Source of the DNA: Allomuricauda sp. NBRC 101325
GTDB lineage: Bacteria; Bacteroidota; Bacteroidia; Flavobacteriales; Flavobacteriaceae
Assembly: GCF_030268205.1 (NCBI RefSeq)
Contig: NZ_BSQF01000001.1
Location: forward strand, 664,649-728,648
Reading direction: 5' to 3'
Length of the DNA stretch: 64,000 nt
Part shown: one piece after another, positions 43,201 through 52,287 of the stretch
Layout of the letters: the number at the start of each line of letters is the position of its first letter
Numbering within the stretch: the stretch's first letter is position 1
The notes under the pieces: generated by a model
What the model was told of the DNA's origin: nothing
What the model saw: the letters and a program-made list of their open reading frames with translations, nothing else
Databases searched by the model: none
Made by a program: the position numbers and the translations under genes

Positions 43201-43581
43201 CTCTCCACCCACTTTTTGCACCGAATAACCCAACGACTCTTCATCCCTGGTAATGTTCAAAGCGGTTACAATTACCTCATCCAATTGTTGGGAGTCTGGT
43301 TGAAGCACAACTGTAATAGAGGTTTGCCCCACAGTATTTACCTCTTGGGCGATGTACCCAATGTAAGAAACCACTAAAATTTCACCACCATTTGGCAATG
43401 TAATCTCAAAGTTTCCATCAAAGTCGGTAGCTACCCCATTGGCACTACCTTTTACAACAACAGAAGCACCTGGTAAGGGAATGTTGTCACCGTCTACAAC
43501 CTTACCTGTAAAAGTAGATTGGGAATACCCAATAATACTTACAGTAAGAGCAAGTAAAAACGTAAGAATTGATTTTTTCAT
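40294..43581 (-). CDS. SusC/RagA-type TonB-dependent outer-membrane receptor
   Basis: This 1095-aa protein has a signal peptide (MKKSILTFLLALTVSIIGYS), a carboxypeptidase-regulatory-like domain (about 24-100), a TonB plug with the SusC motifs SVLKGANATALYGSRAANG, and a beta-barrel ending in aromatic NVEF. It imports bulky ligands delivered by SusD using TonB energy. It heads an operon with SusD, three secreted or lipoprotein phosphoesterases, an MBL hydrolase and a phosphonate lyase. This partnership suggests a phosphonate- or phosphate-bearing substrate in place of a plain polysaccharide, since no glycoside hydrolase is present. Confidence 0.95.
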   Translation of the reverse strand: MKKSILTFLLALTVSIIGYSQSTFTGKVVDGDNIPLPGASVVVKGSANGVATDFDGNFEITLPNGGEILVVSYIGYIAQEVNTVGQTSITVVLQPDSQQLDEVIVTALNITRDEESLGYSVQKVGGEEISQSTSTNTVSTLSGRTAGVQVVTNGTGPGQSSSVVIRGYSSMQGDNQPLFIVDGIPINNTTDTRTNTLGGASNMNLDYGNGAAEINPDDVESISVLKGANATALYGSRAANGAVIITTKSGRGRKGGVSFSSKTTFESVLKAPEYQGVYGQGKNFDFQFVDGYGSGTYDGVDESWGPLLDGTLRAQHDSPTSNGLRGGDVHGLDYVLGSSGVDLNRRGTITPTPFVYGGNPAEEFMETGRTLINTVSFYGSNDNGNYRVSYTNLDNKGIVPNTDLRRNTISASGDYQLSDRLKVSSKINYIRSDSDNRHVNGYGTESVMYLFVWWGQQVNVKNLRNYWQDGLEGFQQFNYNYNYHDNPYFTMYENTNALAKDRIIGNLSATYDISDDFKFMVRGGRDFFSEYRTIKRAYSTQRFPNGQFREDKINFQETNLDFLLTYDKTFNDKFHVNANFGGNRMVQKNHYNSLMANKLLIPGIYSFSNVDGALVQRTSRPEKQINSLYAFAQLGWNNSIYLDLTARNDWSSTLPEQNNSYFYPSASLSVVLSDLFDFSGQDVLSFAKLRGGWAQVGSDTDAYRLSEYYALGTPVGSNPTASPTNTLPNFDLKPEIQTSYEFGTDLRFFNNKLSLDATYYNTVSKNQILDIDLPITSGKTARTINAGKIRNQGLEIMLSATPISNNDFNWNTSFNFGLNRNKVLELADGVERYQYGGNGISLIAEEGGSLGDMWGTGLVKVEDEDSPYYGEVIFNNGLVQQDNTLRKVGNFNPDFTLGWNNTISFKNVSLNFLFDWRQGGELLSRTRLIAATSGNVVETLWGRSPEYGGPHPGITDSGLSYTDGNGVAQTDGIIGDGVMLQDGQYVPNNVIVAANAYHNNRYRRDNDTEGIYDATFIKLREARLTYDFPTSLFGGDDIRKLSFSLIGTNLWLWAKDYNHGDPELLSFGGGSYVPGVENATVPTTRSLGFAINVEF

Positions 43582-43837
43582 TTGTTGAGTATTAGTAAAA
43601 TTGTGTTAATTATTTATCAACAAATATCCAACTCATGAGTTAAGGCATGCATTCATCCAGATTAAAAAAATGATATGGAAAGGTTAAAAGAAACTGTTAA
43701 ATGTTATGTTAATATTATTTACAAATATTCAAATTATTAAAACCCTTTGAAATCTATCAAACTATAATATATCCTTGCTTTATAATGGATTAATCAATTT
43801 TTTTAGTAACTATGACTTTGATTAAAACATTATAAAT

Positions 43838-43850
43838 ACTAAAATTTAGT
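43838..43850. promoter_or_regulatory. 13-bp palindrome before the XRE-cupin gene (candidate operator)
   Basis: ACTAAAATTTAGT is a perfect palindrome around a central A, 12 bp before the regulator's ATG. It lies in the divergent control region between the regulator and susC. Related TTAGTAAAA strings occur at 43592-43600 and at 47634-47642. The region is AT-rich, so chance is possible. Confidence 0.35.
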
Positions 43851-43862
43851 TTTAACAATAAA

Positions 43863-44429
43863 ATGGAAGATTACTTAATTGGTATCGGTAAGCGAATCAA
43901 GGAAATACGCAAAAGCAATAATAAAACCATAAGCGATGTTGCACTCTCTGCTGGGGTAACTGCCGGGCTTATTTCCCGCATTGAAAATGGACGAACCATT
44001 CCCTCACTTCCCGTTTTTTTGAAAATTGTTGGCGCTCTGGAAACCGAAATGACCGATTTTTTTGATGGCATTCCCAAAGCACTTGGTCAAAACTTTTTGG
44101 TAACCCGTAAAAATGACCAATCCATTATTGAAAAGGAGGACGAAGCTGTTGGCTTTACCTATAATTATATTTTTGGCAAGCAATTGAACTCTGTCGGATT
44201 TGAGAGTGTACTATTGGAAGTACTGCCCAACTCGGAACGTGAAAAGGTAGTAACCGATGCCTTTGAGTTCAAATACATTCTTACTGGGGAATGTTATTAC
44301 GAAATTGGCGACCAGGAAGTCCTTTTAAAAGAGGGAGATTCTATTTTCTTTGATGGAAGAATCCCCCATGTCCCCATTAATAGAGGTTCTGTTCCCTCTA
44401 AAATGTTGGTGGTCTATTTCTTTATATAA
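43863..44429 (+). CDS. XRE-cupin transcriptional regulator
   Basis: This 188-aa protein has an N-terminal helix-turn-helix (about 8-62, IKEIRKSNNKTISDVALSAGVTAGLISRIENG). A C-terminal cupin barrel (about 110-185) has FEFKYILTGECYYEIGDQEVLLKEGDSIFFDG and a metal-type H in RIPHVPINRG. Such two-domain regulators sense a small metabolite and act locally. It is divergent from susC and converges with the phosphonatase gene with no gap. I infer control of both flanking phosphonate operons. Confidence 0.88.
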   Translation: MEDYLIGIGKRIKEIRKSNNKTISDVALSAGVTAGLISRIENGRTIPSLPVFLKIVGALETEMTDFFDGIPKALGQNFLVTRKNDQSIIEKEDEAVGFTYNYIFGKQLNSVGFESVLLEVLPNSEREKVVTDAFEFKYILTGECYYEIGDQEVLLKEGDSIFFDGRIPHVPINRGSVPSKMLVVYFFI

Positions 44430-45104
44430 TTAAGGAAACAATATTTCAGCCAAATCGGCTAAAGAGTCCAAAATTATAGTAGGTTCGGCGGTTGCCAATT
44501 GCTCACGAGTTTGGGCGCCAGTCAACACCCCAACGGTAATTCCGCAGTTGGCATTTTTACCCTCTTCAATATCAATAACCGAGTCTCCTGCTTTTAATAC
44601 TTTTTCGGCATCTGTGATTTCAAATAGCTCCATGGCCTTGTCAATCATTTCGGAAGAGGGCCTTCCTTTTACCACATCATCGGCCGTGATCAATGCATCA
44701 ATTTGATTGCCCGGCTCCCAACCCAATTTATCCAGCAAGGATTGGGCCGTTTTTTTATCGTAACCCGTATTCAACACCACTTTTACACCGTTTGATTTCA
44801 AAAATTTGAATAGGTCTTCAACCCCATCATAAGAAGTAACAACAAGATTAGCATAGGCTTCCTCCAACATACCTTTAAAATCTTCGAAAACTTTATGGGC
44901 ATCAATGGAAGTATTTTGAGTCTGTACCAAAATATCAGCAATGGCCTTGAATTTTTCTTTACCAGCCCCAAATTCCAAAACCGTTTCCAAAGTCACTTCA
45001 ACACCATGTTTGGCCAAGGCATCCCTTACCGTTTTGTACACCACATTATCTTCGTTCACCGTGGTTCCTGCCATATCAAAAACAGCTAGTTGTATCTCTT
45101 TCAT
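44430..45104 (-). CDS. Phosphonatase-like HAD hydrolase (PhnX-related)
   Basis: This 224-aa HAD enzyme has nucleophile D10 in VFD-M-A-G-T-T. Ala at the usual second Asp position is a hallmark of phosphonoacetaldehyde hydrolases. The cap has F-G-A-G-K49-E-K-F, where PhnX carries its Schiff-base Lys. Later, NTGYDKKTAQ, KGRPSSEMI and KAGDSVIDIEEG complete the HAD motifs. It matches the TIGR03351 phosphonatase-like type, predicted to split phosphonoacetaldehyde or an analogue into an aldehyde and phosphate. The ATG overlaps the upstream oxidoreductase by 4 nt. Confidence 0.85.
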   Translation of the reverse strand: MKEIQLAVFDMAGTTVNEDNVVYKTVRDALAKHGVEVTLETVLEFGAGKEKFKAIADILVQTQNTSIDAHKVFEDFKGMLEEAYANLVVTSYDGVEDLFKFLKSNGVKVVLNTGYDKKTAQSLLDKLGWEPGNQIDALITADDVVKGRPSSEMIDKAMELFEITDAEKVLKAGDSVIDIEEGKNANCGITVGVLTGAQTREQLATAEPTIILDSLADLAEILFP

Positions 45105-46273
45105 AAATTGATTTTCTGTCGATTAAAAATTTTGGCAATATTCTTTTTGGAGAATCCTGCACTTCCTGTCATTCCCTTTCCTCCGATACCAGTTACAATA
45201 TGAATGTTGTTGTCGATGGTCTTTTGAAAAATATCGCTGTTCTTACATTGGGAATACATGCCATACCATCTATTTTGAATTTGATAGGTGGGCAAATCAA
45301 ATATCTTTTGGGCTTCGGCAATCATAAAATTGTCGATATCCATGTCTAGGTCGTACCCCAAATCTTCCTTGTTGGAGGCATCTGCATATTGATGAGAATC
45401 CCCTAAAATGATCGAGCCATCCATTGCCTGTTTAAATAGGATATGTACTCCCCATTTTTTCTGAAGACTGTCTTCTGATTCATTCGCCTTTATTTGTGCA
45501 AAGGATGGACATTCATGAAAAGCTTCGTACCTGCGAATGGACCAACCTGTTAAAATGGAACCTTTCAAATTATAATTTTCTTGAGGTTTGGTCTGCATCA
45601 TCTGCAATTTTGAAACTTCAAGATCGCTGGAAGCAAACATATCTGGGTATAGATTTTTAAAATCACTGCCATTACAGATGATTACTTTTTTGCCAAATAC
45701 TTCTTCTTTCTTGGAATTTTGAACGGAGACCCACTCTCCTTGACTATCACATGAAACCACCGGAAAATTGAACTTTATTTCCAGTCCTTTTTGGGCCACT
45801 AAATATTCCTGAAGCTTATGAATCATGATTCTGGGCTCCACCGTAACTTCTTCTGGAAAATAAAGTCCAGCCATCACATAATCCTTTCGCAACCCAGGGT
45901 ATTTATCGAGACACTCCTTTTTTGTCAACATCTTGGAAGCATAATCGTTCCCGTTATTGATTCCTCGCAGCTCCACCAACAATCTTTCCTCCTCTTCATT
46001 CGATGCCAAATACACACTTCCATTTTGACGAATGCTGATATCAAATTGGGATTGAATCTCTTTATAAATTCTGAGGCTTTCTCTTCCGAATTTTTGCCAT
46101 TTGGAATTCATTCCTGAAGGCACCACCTGACCAAAGTTTTGGGTCGTGGCCCCTTTGGCATAGTTGTCCTTTTCTACCAAGCATACCTTAAGACCCAATT
46201 CCATGGCATGATACGCATGAAACGTTCCCAAAATGCCCCCACCAATTATGACGGCATCGTATCTATTTTCCAT
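45101..46273 (-). CDS. TIGR03364-type FAD-dependent oxidoreductase (phosphonate-associated)
   Basis: This 390-aa protein has an N-terminal Rossmann motif DAVIIGGGILGTFHAYHAMELG and a D-amino-acid-oxidase-like body ending TGIGGKGMTGSAGFSKKNI. The family is known to accompany phosphonate degradation genes; relatives oxidise aminoethylphosphonate or its N-methyl derivatives. Its job here is probably to make phosphonoacetaldehyde from an amine precursor for the downstream hydrolase. It overlaps the hydrolase gene by 4 nt and the DUF5690 gene by 11 nt. Confidence 0.85.
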   Translation of the reverse strand: MENRYDAVIIGGGILGTFHAYHAMELGLKVCLVEKDNYAKGATTQNFGQVVPSGMNSKWQKFGRESLRIYKEIQSQFDISIRQNGSVYLASNEEEERLLVELRGINNGNDYASKMLTKKECLDKYPGLRKDYVMAGLYFPEEVTVEPRIMIHKLQEYLVAQKGLEIKFNFPVVSCDSQGEWVSVQNSKKEEVFGKKVIICNGSDFKNLYPDMFASSDLEVSKLQMMQTKPQENYNLKGSILTGWSIRRYEAFHECPSFAQIKANESEDSLQKKWGVHILFKQAMDGSIILGDSHQYADASNKEDLGYDLDMDIDNFMIAEAQKIFDLPTYQIQNRWYGMYSQCKNSDIFQKTIDNNIHIVTGIGGKGMTGSAGFSKKNIAKIFNRQKINL

Positions 46274-47543
46274 AATTTAATTGCTTGTTGATTTGTTCTG
46301 TTTTGTACCGTGCTCCAAAATGGAAAAACAACATTACTGTGGACACGATTCCGATAAGCGCTACGGCATAGGTTCCGTAAACGAAGAAGTTGAGCCATGA
46401 TACATTGGCCTGTCCAAAATTCTTATAAAGCAACACCAAAACACTGCCCACATAACCGAAAGCATCAGCAATGTAAATGAGAAAACCTGAATTACCTCTC
46501 ACTTTAAAAGTGGCAATAAAACGGTCGAAAAACAGACAGTTGAATGGCACATAACAGATATAAAGTCCAAAACCCGTGCTTACCATCCAAACAAAAGGAT
46601 CTAACACACCCATTTGAAACATAATGGTTGAGCCTGCCAATACCACAGTACCCAATAACAATAAAACGTGGTAGGTAAGTAAAGCCTTAAAATTGTTTTT
46701 GATATAAAATATGGCACCAATGATCAACAATACCACAATAGCAATGATGATTTCAGAAGTTGAAAAAACGGAGACATCCCCTTCATAGCCGATACTATCC
46801 CAAAGTTCACGGGCAAAATTGTCACGAAAATCTCTAAAGGCAGTTAAAAACGTATAGAAAAGCACAACCAAGAGTAATGGAAAAAGGAATTGTTTCACCA
46901 AGTTTTTCCTGTCTTCGGCTGTCATTGGAATACGTTCTGTTCTATTCGCAATGTCCTCTTCTGTAGGTGCAGGCACTTTTTGCAGCGCATAGGAACATAT
47001 TAAAAGCGGAATAAAAAATAAGGCGCCTGTCACCGAGGGCATCCAAAACTCACTTACCCCCCAAGAAGTCATCACATAAAGTCCTACCGATTTAACCACT
47101 CCACTGGAAACAATAAAACTAGAGGACAAGACCACGCCCAAAATATCGGTAAAACGTCTTCCCTCAACATAAGAAAACACTATGCCCCAGATCATCCCCA
47201 AAGGCAATCCATTAAAAAACATGAAAACCATATTATAGGGAGCTGGTACAATACCGAACAAAATCAAGGAAACTTCAGCCATGGCAATCAACGAAATAAG
47301 GTAAAGTAACCTGCGATTGGGCTGTAGCTCAGAAATTACCTTGATGCCTATAAATTTGGAAAGCGCATAACCCAAAACTTGGATGATCACTAAAAGAATC
47401 TTGTAGTTGATGCCCATAAAGGCCATGCCCTCAAATGTGGCCACCGAAAATGGTTTCCGAAAGGCATACATGCAAAAGTAGGTGCCAAAAGCAGCCAAGG
47501 AGGCGTGTAGCACAAAAACTAAATTCGACTGCTTTTTACCCAT
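46263..47543 (-). CDS. DUF5690 family MFS-like membrane protein
   Basis: This 426-aa integral membrane protein has about 12 spans, with an MFS-like layout (SLAAFGTYFCMYAFRKPFS at the start and GNSGFLIYIADAFGYVGSV late). DUF5690 has no known substrate. It is the first gene of the three-gene phosphonate operon, so import across the inner membrane of an aminophosphonate is the simplest guess. It lies on the opposite strand from the xylose operon and shares its control region. Confidence 0.82.
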   Translation of the reverse strand: MGKKQSNLVFVLHASLAAFGTYFCMYAFRKPFSVATFEGMAFMGINYKILLVIIQVLGYALSKFIGIKVISELQPNRRLLYLISLIAMAEVSLILFGIVPAPYNMVFMFFNGLPLGMIWGIVFSYVEGRRFTDILGVVLSSSFIVSSGVVKSVGLYVMTSWGVSEFWMPSVTGALFFIPLLICSYALQKVPAPTEEDIANRTERIPMTAEDRKNLVKQFLFPLLLVVLFYTFLTAFRDFRDNFARELWDSIGYEGDVSVFSTSEIIIAIVVLLIIGAIFYIKNNFKALLTYHVLLLLGTVVLAGSTIMFQMGVLDPFVWMVSTGFGLYICYVPFNCLFFDRFIATFKVRGNSGFLIYIADAFGYVGSVLVLLYKNFGQANVSWLNFFVYGTYAVALIGIVSTVMLFFHFGARYKTEQINKQLNYGK

Positions 47544-47738
47544 AGGATCAAATAAGTTTACAAATAATAAAATTATGTTTCAAATTACTCAAATTTATAA
47601 GAAACCACCCACTTTTTTTAGATTAAATAATTGTTAGTAAAAAATTATTTTACATCGTAGATTTAGAATTTTATTTCCCACTAAAATTTGAATTCATTAA
47701 TAAATACCTATTTTAATTGCATTTTTTAATAACAGTAC

Positions 47739-49223
47739 ATGTATTGGATTGGATATGATATTGGCAGCTCCTCTATAAAAGCTGCTTTAATATACGAAGA
47801 TGATGGGAGAGTTTTAGCAGTTGAACAGTTTCCAAAAAAAGAAATGCCCATAGTTTCAGAACAAATAGGATGGGCAGAACAAGACCCAGAATTATGGTGG
47901 CAACATGTTTGCACCCTTACCAAAACATTGATTGAGGATAACCGCATATCCAAAAATGACATCAAAGGCATTGGAATTTCATATCAGATGCATGGTTTGG
48001 TAGTAGTTGGGAAAGATTTAAAACCCCTTCGACCTTCCATTATTTGGTGCGATAGCCGAGCAGTTACCATTGGAGAAAATCTTTTCCATAGTGCTGGAAC
48101 CGAAAAATGTGTGGAGCATGTATTGAATTCCCCTGGCAACTTTACCCTTTCCAAATTAATTTGGATCAAAGAAAATGAGCCTGAAATTTATAATCGCATC
48201 TATAAATTCATGCTCCCAGGCGATTTTATCGCTTTAAAATTATCTGGCGAATGTGTTACCACACCTTCTGGACTTTCCGAAGGAATCATGTGGGATTTTA
48301 AGAACGATTCCTTGGCCAATTGGCTTTTGGAAGATGCTGGCATTGACCCATCGTTGGTCTCCGATATTAAGCCGTCATTTTCGGAACAGGGATTTGTAAA
48401 CAAACAAGGTGCTTCGGAAAGTGGATTGCCTGAAGGTATTCCGATTATGTACCGAGCTGGAGATCAACCAAACAATGCCCTTTCACTAAATGTGATGGAA
48501 CCCGGAGAAATTGCCGCCACAGGAGGAACTTCCGGCGTTGTTTATGCCATTTCAGGTCAAAAAAACACCAACGAGCATACCCGAATCAACAGTTTTGCAC
48601 ATACCAACCATAAGGCAGACCAAACCAGAATTGGAAAATTGTTGTGCATCAACGGCACCGGGATTCAATACAGTTGGATCAAAAATGAACTAACCAGCGA
48701 GCTATCCTATAACCAAATGAACCAAGCTGCAGAGTCAGTTCCAGTAGGATCCGATGGCTTACAGATTTTGCCTTTTGGCAATGGGGCGGAGCGTATGTTG
48801 GAAAATTGCAATAAAGGTTCCAGAATACACAATCTAAATTTTAATGTACACAAATCTGCCCATATCTTTAGGGCAGCGTTGGAAGGTATTGCCTTTTCAT
48901 TTGTGTATGGAATGGAGATTTTAAAAAATGATGGCGTTGACATCACCTCCATAAAGGCAGGAAACGACAACCTTTTTAGGGCCGAAGTTTTTGCAAAAAC
49001 CATTGCGACCTTAACACAAAGTAAAATCAACATTGTTGAAACAACGGGGGCTGTAGGTGCTGCCAGAGCCGCTGCCTATGCAGCTGGAAAATTTGCAAAC
49101 ATGGGCGAAGCTACAGCCACTGATAAGATACAGCTGACCCACGAACCAGATGCTACAGTGGAGCCATATCAAGAAGCATACAACGCATGGAAAAAGACGT
49201 TACAAGAATATTTAAAAAACTGA
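47739..49223 (+). CDS. xylB: Xylulokinase (FGGY family)
   Basis: This 494-aa carbohydrate kinase has the N-terminal phosphate loop [10 protein letters not shown] (4-13), followed by [17 protein letters not shown] and the C-terminal ATP-site [11 protein letters not shown] and [16 protein letters not shown]. It phosphorylates D-xylulose to D-xylulose 5-phosphate for the pentose phosphate pathway. The assignment to xylulose rests on the xylA gene 13 bp downstream. The start is the ATG at 47739. Confidence 0.9.
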   Translation: MYWIGYDIGSSSIKAALIYEDDGRVLAVEQFPKKEMPIVSEQIGWAEQDPELWWQHVCTLTKTLIEDNRISKNDIKGIGISYQMHGLVVVGKDLKPLRPSIIWCDSRAVTIGENLFHSAGTEKCVEHVLNSPGNFTLSKLIWIKENEPEIYNRIYKFMLPGDFIALKLSGECVTTPSGLSEGIMWDFKNDSLANWLLEDAGIDPSLVSDIKPSFSEQGFVNKQGASESGLPEGIPIMYRAGDQPNNALSLNVMEPGEIAATGGTSGVVYAISGQKNTNEHTRINSFAHTNHKADQTRIGKLLCINGTGIQYSWIKNELTSELSYNQMNQAAESVPVGSDGLQILPFGNGAERMLENCNKGSRIHNLNFNVHKSAHIFRAALEGIAFSFVYGMEILKNDGVDITSIKAGNDNLFRAEVFAKTIATLTQSKINIVETTGAVGAARAAAYAAGKFANMGEATATDKIQLTHEPDATVEPYQEAYNAWKKTLQEYLKN

Positions 49224-49236
49224 ACAAACAACGATT

Positions 49237-50562
49237 ATGATCACAACAGGAGACAAGGAGTATTTCAAAGGGATAGGAAAAATTGCTTTTGAAGGAAAAG
49301 AGTCGGACAACCCATTGGCCTTTAAATATTACGATGAAAACAAAATGGTGGGCGGCAAGTCCATGAAAGACCATTTTAGATTTGCCATTGCCTATTGGCA
49401 TACCTTTACTGGCGTTGGTGGTGATCCCTTTGGCGCACCCACTCAAGACTTTCCCTGGTTGGTTAAAGCCGACCCGATCCAACAAGCGAAGGACAAAATG
49501 GATGCAGCCTTTGAGTTCATTACCAAAATAGGTGCGCCTTACTTCTGTTTCCACGATTTTGATTTGATCGCTGAGGGCAGCACTTTGGCCGAATCCGAAA
49601 AGCGATTGGACATCATTACCGATTATGCCAAGGAAAAAATGGCTGCTTCTGGAGTAAAATTACTTTGGGGAACCGCCAATTGCTTTAGCAATCCAAGATA
49701 TATGAACGGTGCCGCCACTAATCCCGATTTTGATGTGGTTGCCTACGCAGGTGCACAAGTGAAAAACGCCTTGGATGCCACCATTAAATTGGGCGGCGAA
49801 AACTATGTGTTCTGGGGAGGACGCGAAGGCTACATGTCACTTTTGAACACCGATATGGGTAGAGAATTGGACCACATGGCCAGATTCCTCCACATGGCAA
49901 AAGATTATGCCAGAAAGCAAGGCTTTAAAGGCACTTTCTTTATCGAACCAAAACCTATGGAGCCTACCAAGCACCAATACGATTTTGATTCCGCCACGGT
50001 ACTCGGATTTTTATCCAAATACGACCTTTTGGATGACTTTAAATTGAATATTGAAGTGAACCACGCCACTTTGGCACAACATACCTTTGAACACGAGCTT
50101 CAAGTTGCTGCGGACAATGGACTTTTGGGAAGCATTGATGCCAACCGAGGGGATTACCAAAACGGATGGGATACCGATCAGTTCCCTGTAAACGTGTATG
50201 AGCTCACAAAAGCGATGTTGGTAATTTTGGAAGCAGGAGGTTTCCAAGGTGGAGGCATCAATTTTGATGCGAAGATCAGAAGAAATTCCACGGACTTGGA
50301 AGACATCTTCCATGCACACATTGGAGGTATGGATACTTTTGCCCGAGGGCTTTTGGCCGCACACAGCGTTTTGGAAAATTCCCAGTATCTTAGTATGCGA
50401 AAAGACCGTTACGCCTCTTTTGATTCTGGATCAGGGAAAGCTTTCGAGGATGGTAAATTCTCTTTGGAAGACCTTTATGCACATGCCTCATCCAACCAAG
50501 ACATTAAAAAACGTAGCGGTAAACAAGAGTTGTTTGAAAACATCATCAACCAATTCGTTTAA
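49237..50562 (+). CDS. xylA: Xylose isomerase
   Basis: This 441-aa enzyme has the usual length and motifs: [19 protein letters not shown] (N-terminal), catalytic-site [43 protein letters not shown] with metal-binding Glu, [18 protein letters not shown] and [19 protein letters not shown]. It interconverts D-xylose and D-xylulose. It lies 13 bp after xylB and is followed 62 bp later by a sugar symporter, so the three form a complete xylose uptake and entry operon. Confidence 0.96.
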   Translation: MITTGDKEYFKGIGKIAFEGKESDNPLAFKYYDENKMVGGKSMKDHFRFAIAYWHTFTGVGGDPFGAPTQDFPWLVKADPIQQAKDKMDAAFEFITKIGAPYFCFHDFDLIAEGSTLAESEKRLDIITDYAKEKMAASGVKLLWGTANCFSNPRYMNGAATNPDFDVVAYAGAQVKNALDATIKLGGENYVFWGGREGYMSLLNTDMGRELDHMARFLHMAKDYARKQGFKGTFFIEPKPMEPTKHQYDFDSATVLGFLSKYDLLDDFKLNIEVNHATLAQHTFEHELQVAADNGLLGSIDANRGDYQNGWDTDQFPVNVYELTKAMLVILEAGGFQGGGINFDAKIRRNSTDLEDIFHAHIGGMDTFARGLLAAHSVLENSQYLSMRKDRYASFDSGSGKAFEDGKFSLEDLYAHASSNQDIKKRSGKQELFENIINQFV

Positions 50563-50624
50563 TTAACAATCAAACTAATCTTATTGACTTTTAACCCAAG
50601 GTCAAGACATACAAATTTTATTTT

Positions 50625-52274
50625 ATGGCACTAATATCATTTTTGGGCTTTACCCTTTTGGTGGGATTCATTTCGTGGTGGTCCGTTAGAAAAACCGATG
50701 AAACCTCTTCTGACGGCTACTTTCTTGGAGGAAGAAGTTTAACGGCAGGTGTAATTGCAGGTTCGCTGCTTTTGACCAACCTCTCCACCGAACAAATTGT
50801 GGGCCTTAATGGTAGCGCCTATAAAGATGGATTGTCGGTAATGGCTTGGGAAACCTTGGCAGCATTGGCCATTGTGGTCACAGCTTTGTTTTTATTGCCC
50901 CGCTATTTAAAGGGTGGACTGACCACGGTACCCCAATTTTTGGCCAAACGATTCGACACCACTACCAAAACCATAACCTCGGGATTGTTCTTGACAGGCT
51001 ATGTAGTTGTGCTATTGCCCGTAATTTTATATTCTGGTTCGGTGGCCATAAGTGGTATGTTCGATATTCCACAAGTATTGGGCGTATCCGATTCGACTGC
51101 CTTGGTGATATGCATCTGGGGTATCGGTATTATTGGGTCCATATATGCTGTATTTGGTGGTTTGAAAGCCGTAGCGGTTTCGGATAGTATCAATGCCATT
51201 GGATTGATCATTGGTGGAGTGCTTATTCCTGTTTTTGGGTTGATGGCCATTGGAGATGGAAGTGTTTTGGGAGGTTTGGAAACTTTGATGAATGCCAATC
51301 CAGAACGTTTTGATTCCACAGGTAATCCAGGACAAGAAGTGCCTTTTGCGACAATTTTCACAGGAATGATGTTGGTTCAGCTCTTTTATTGGGGAACCAA
51401 CCAGCAAATCATCCAAAGGGGATTGGGAGCCAAAAACCTGGCTGAAGGACAGAAAGGTTTGCTTTTAGCAGCCTTTTTAAAGATTCTAGGTCCCATTATC
51501 TTGGTGCTGCCTGGAATGATCGCCTATTATTATTTTGAAGGCGGATTGGCCAGTAGCGACCTTGCGTATCCAGAATTGGTTAGGGCCGTTTTACCTAAAC
51601 CCTTGATGGGATTCTTTGCCGCCGTACTGTTTGGCGCTATTTTGAGCTCTTTCAACAGTGTGTTGAACAGTTCGGTGACTTTGTTTGGTATCGATATTTA
51701 TAAACAGCACATCAACAAAGATGCCTCGGAAATGACCATTGTAAAATATGGAAAAATCTTTGGTATTTGTTTGGCATTGGTGGCTATGCTTATTGCTCCG
51801 TTGATCGCGAATGCAGGTAGTTTGTTCAATTATCTCCAAGAAATAAATGGTATTTATAGCATTCCGATCTTTACCATTATTGTGGTGGGTTACTTAACCA
51901 AAAGAGTCCCTGCTATTGCTGCCAAAATTGGAATCTTGTCTGGATCCATTCTTTACATCATCAGTCAGTTTATTGTTGGGCCAAAAATGGTGGCCAATGC
52001 ATTGGCAGAGGCCAAGGCTAATGGCATTACAGATCCGGCGGAATTGCATATGGTAGAAGCCGGAGCTTACCCTCACTATTTGCACGTAATGGCCATTTTG
52101 TTCGTGACGAACATCATCATTATGTTGATCATCGGGAAATTTAAGCCCAGAGCAGAGGCATTTCAATTGGAGTATACTGAACAAGTATCCATTGAACCTT
52201 GGAAGCACGTAAAATTGGCTGGAGCAGCAATCTGTGTAATTGTAATAGCGATCTACATTTACTTCGCCAAATAA
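50625..52274 (+). CDS. SLC5/SSS family sodium:sugar symporter
   Basis: This 549-aa protein has about 14 spans and the SSS signature in GSLLLTNLSTEQIVGLNGSAYKDG. Further matches are SIYAVFGGLKAVAVSDSINAIG and GFFAAVLFGAILSSFNSVLNSSVTLF. Position behind xylBA points to xylose as the substrate. It is transcribed with them and converges with the LytTR gene after 13 bp. Confidence 0.9.
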   Translation: MALISFLGFTLLVGFISWWSVRKTDETSSDGYFLGGRSLTAGVIAGSLLLTNLSTEQIVGLNGSAYKDGLSVMAWETLAALAIVVTALFLLPRYLKGGLTTVPQFLAKRFDTTTKTITSGLFLTGYVVVLLPVILYSGSVAISGMFDIPQVLGVSDSTALVICIWGIGIIGSIYAVFGGLKAVAVSDSINAIGLIIGGVLIPVFGLMAIGDGSVLGGLETLMNANPERFDSTGNPGQEVPFATIFTGMMLVQLFYWGTNQQIIQRGLGAKNLAEGQKGLLLAAFLKILGPIILVLPGMIAYYYFEGGLASSDLAYPELVRAVLPKPLMGFFAAVLFGAILSSFNSVLNSSVTLFGIDIYKQHINKDASEMTIVKYGKIFGICLALVAMLIAPLIANAGSLFNYLQEINGIYSIPIFTIIVVGYLTKRVPAIAAKIGILSGSILYIISQFIVGPKMVANALAEAKANGITDPAELHMVEAGAYPHYLHVMAILFVTNIIIMLIIGKFKPRAEAFQLEYTEQVSIEPWKHVKLAGAAICVIVIAIYIYFAK

Positions 52275-52287
52275 AAAACTTTAGGGC

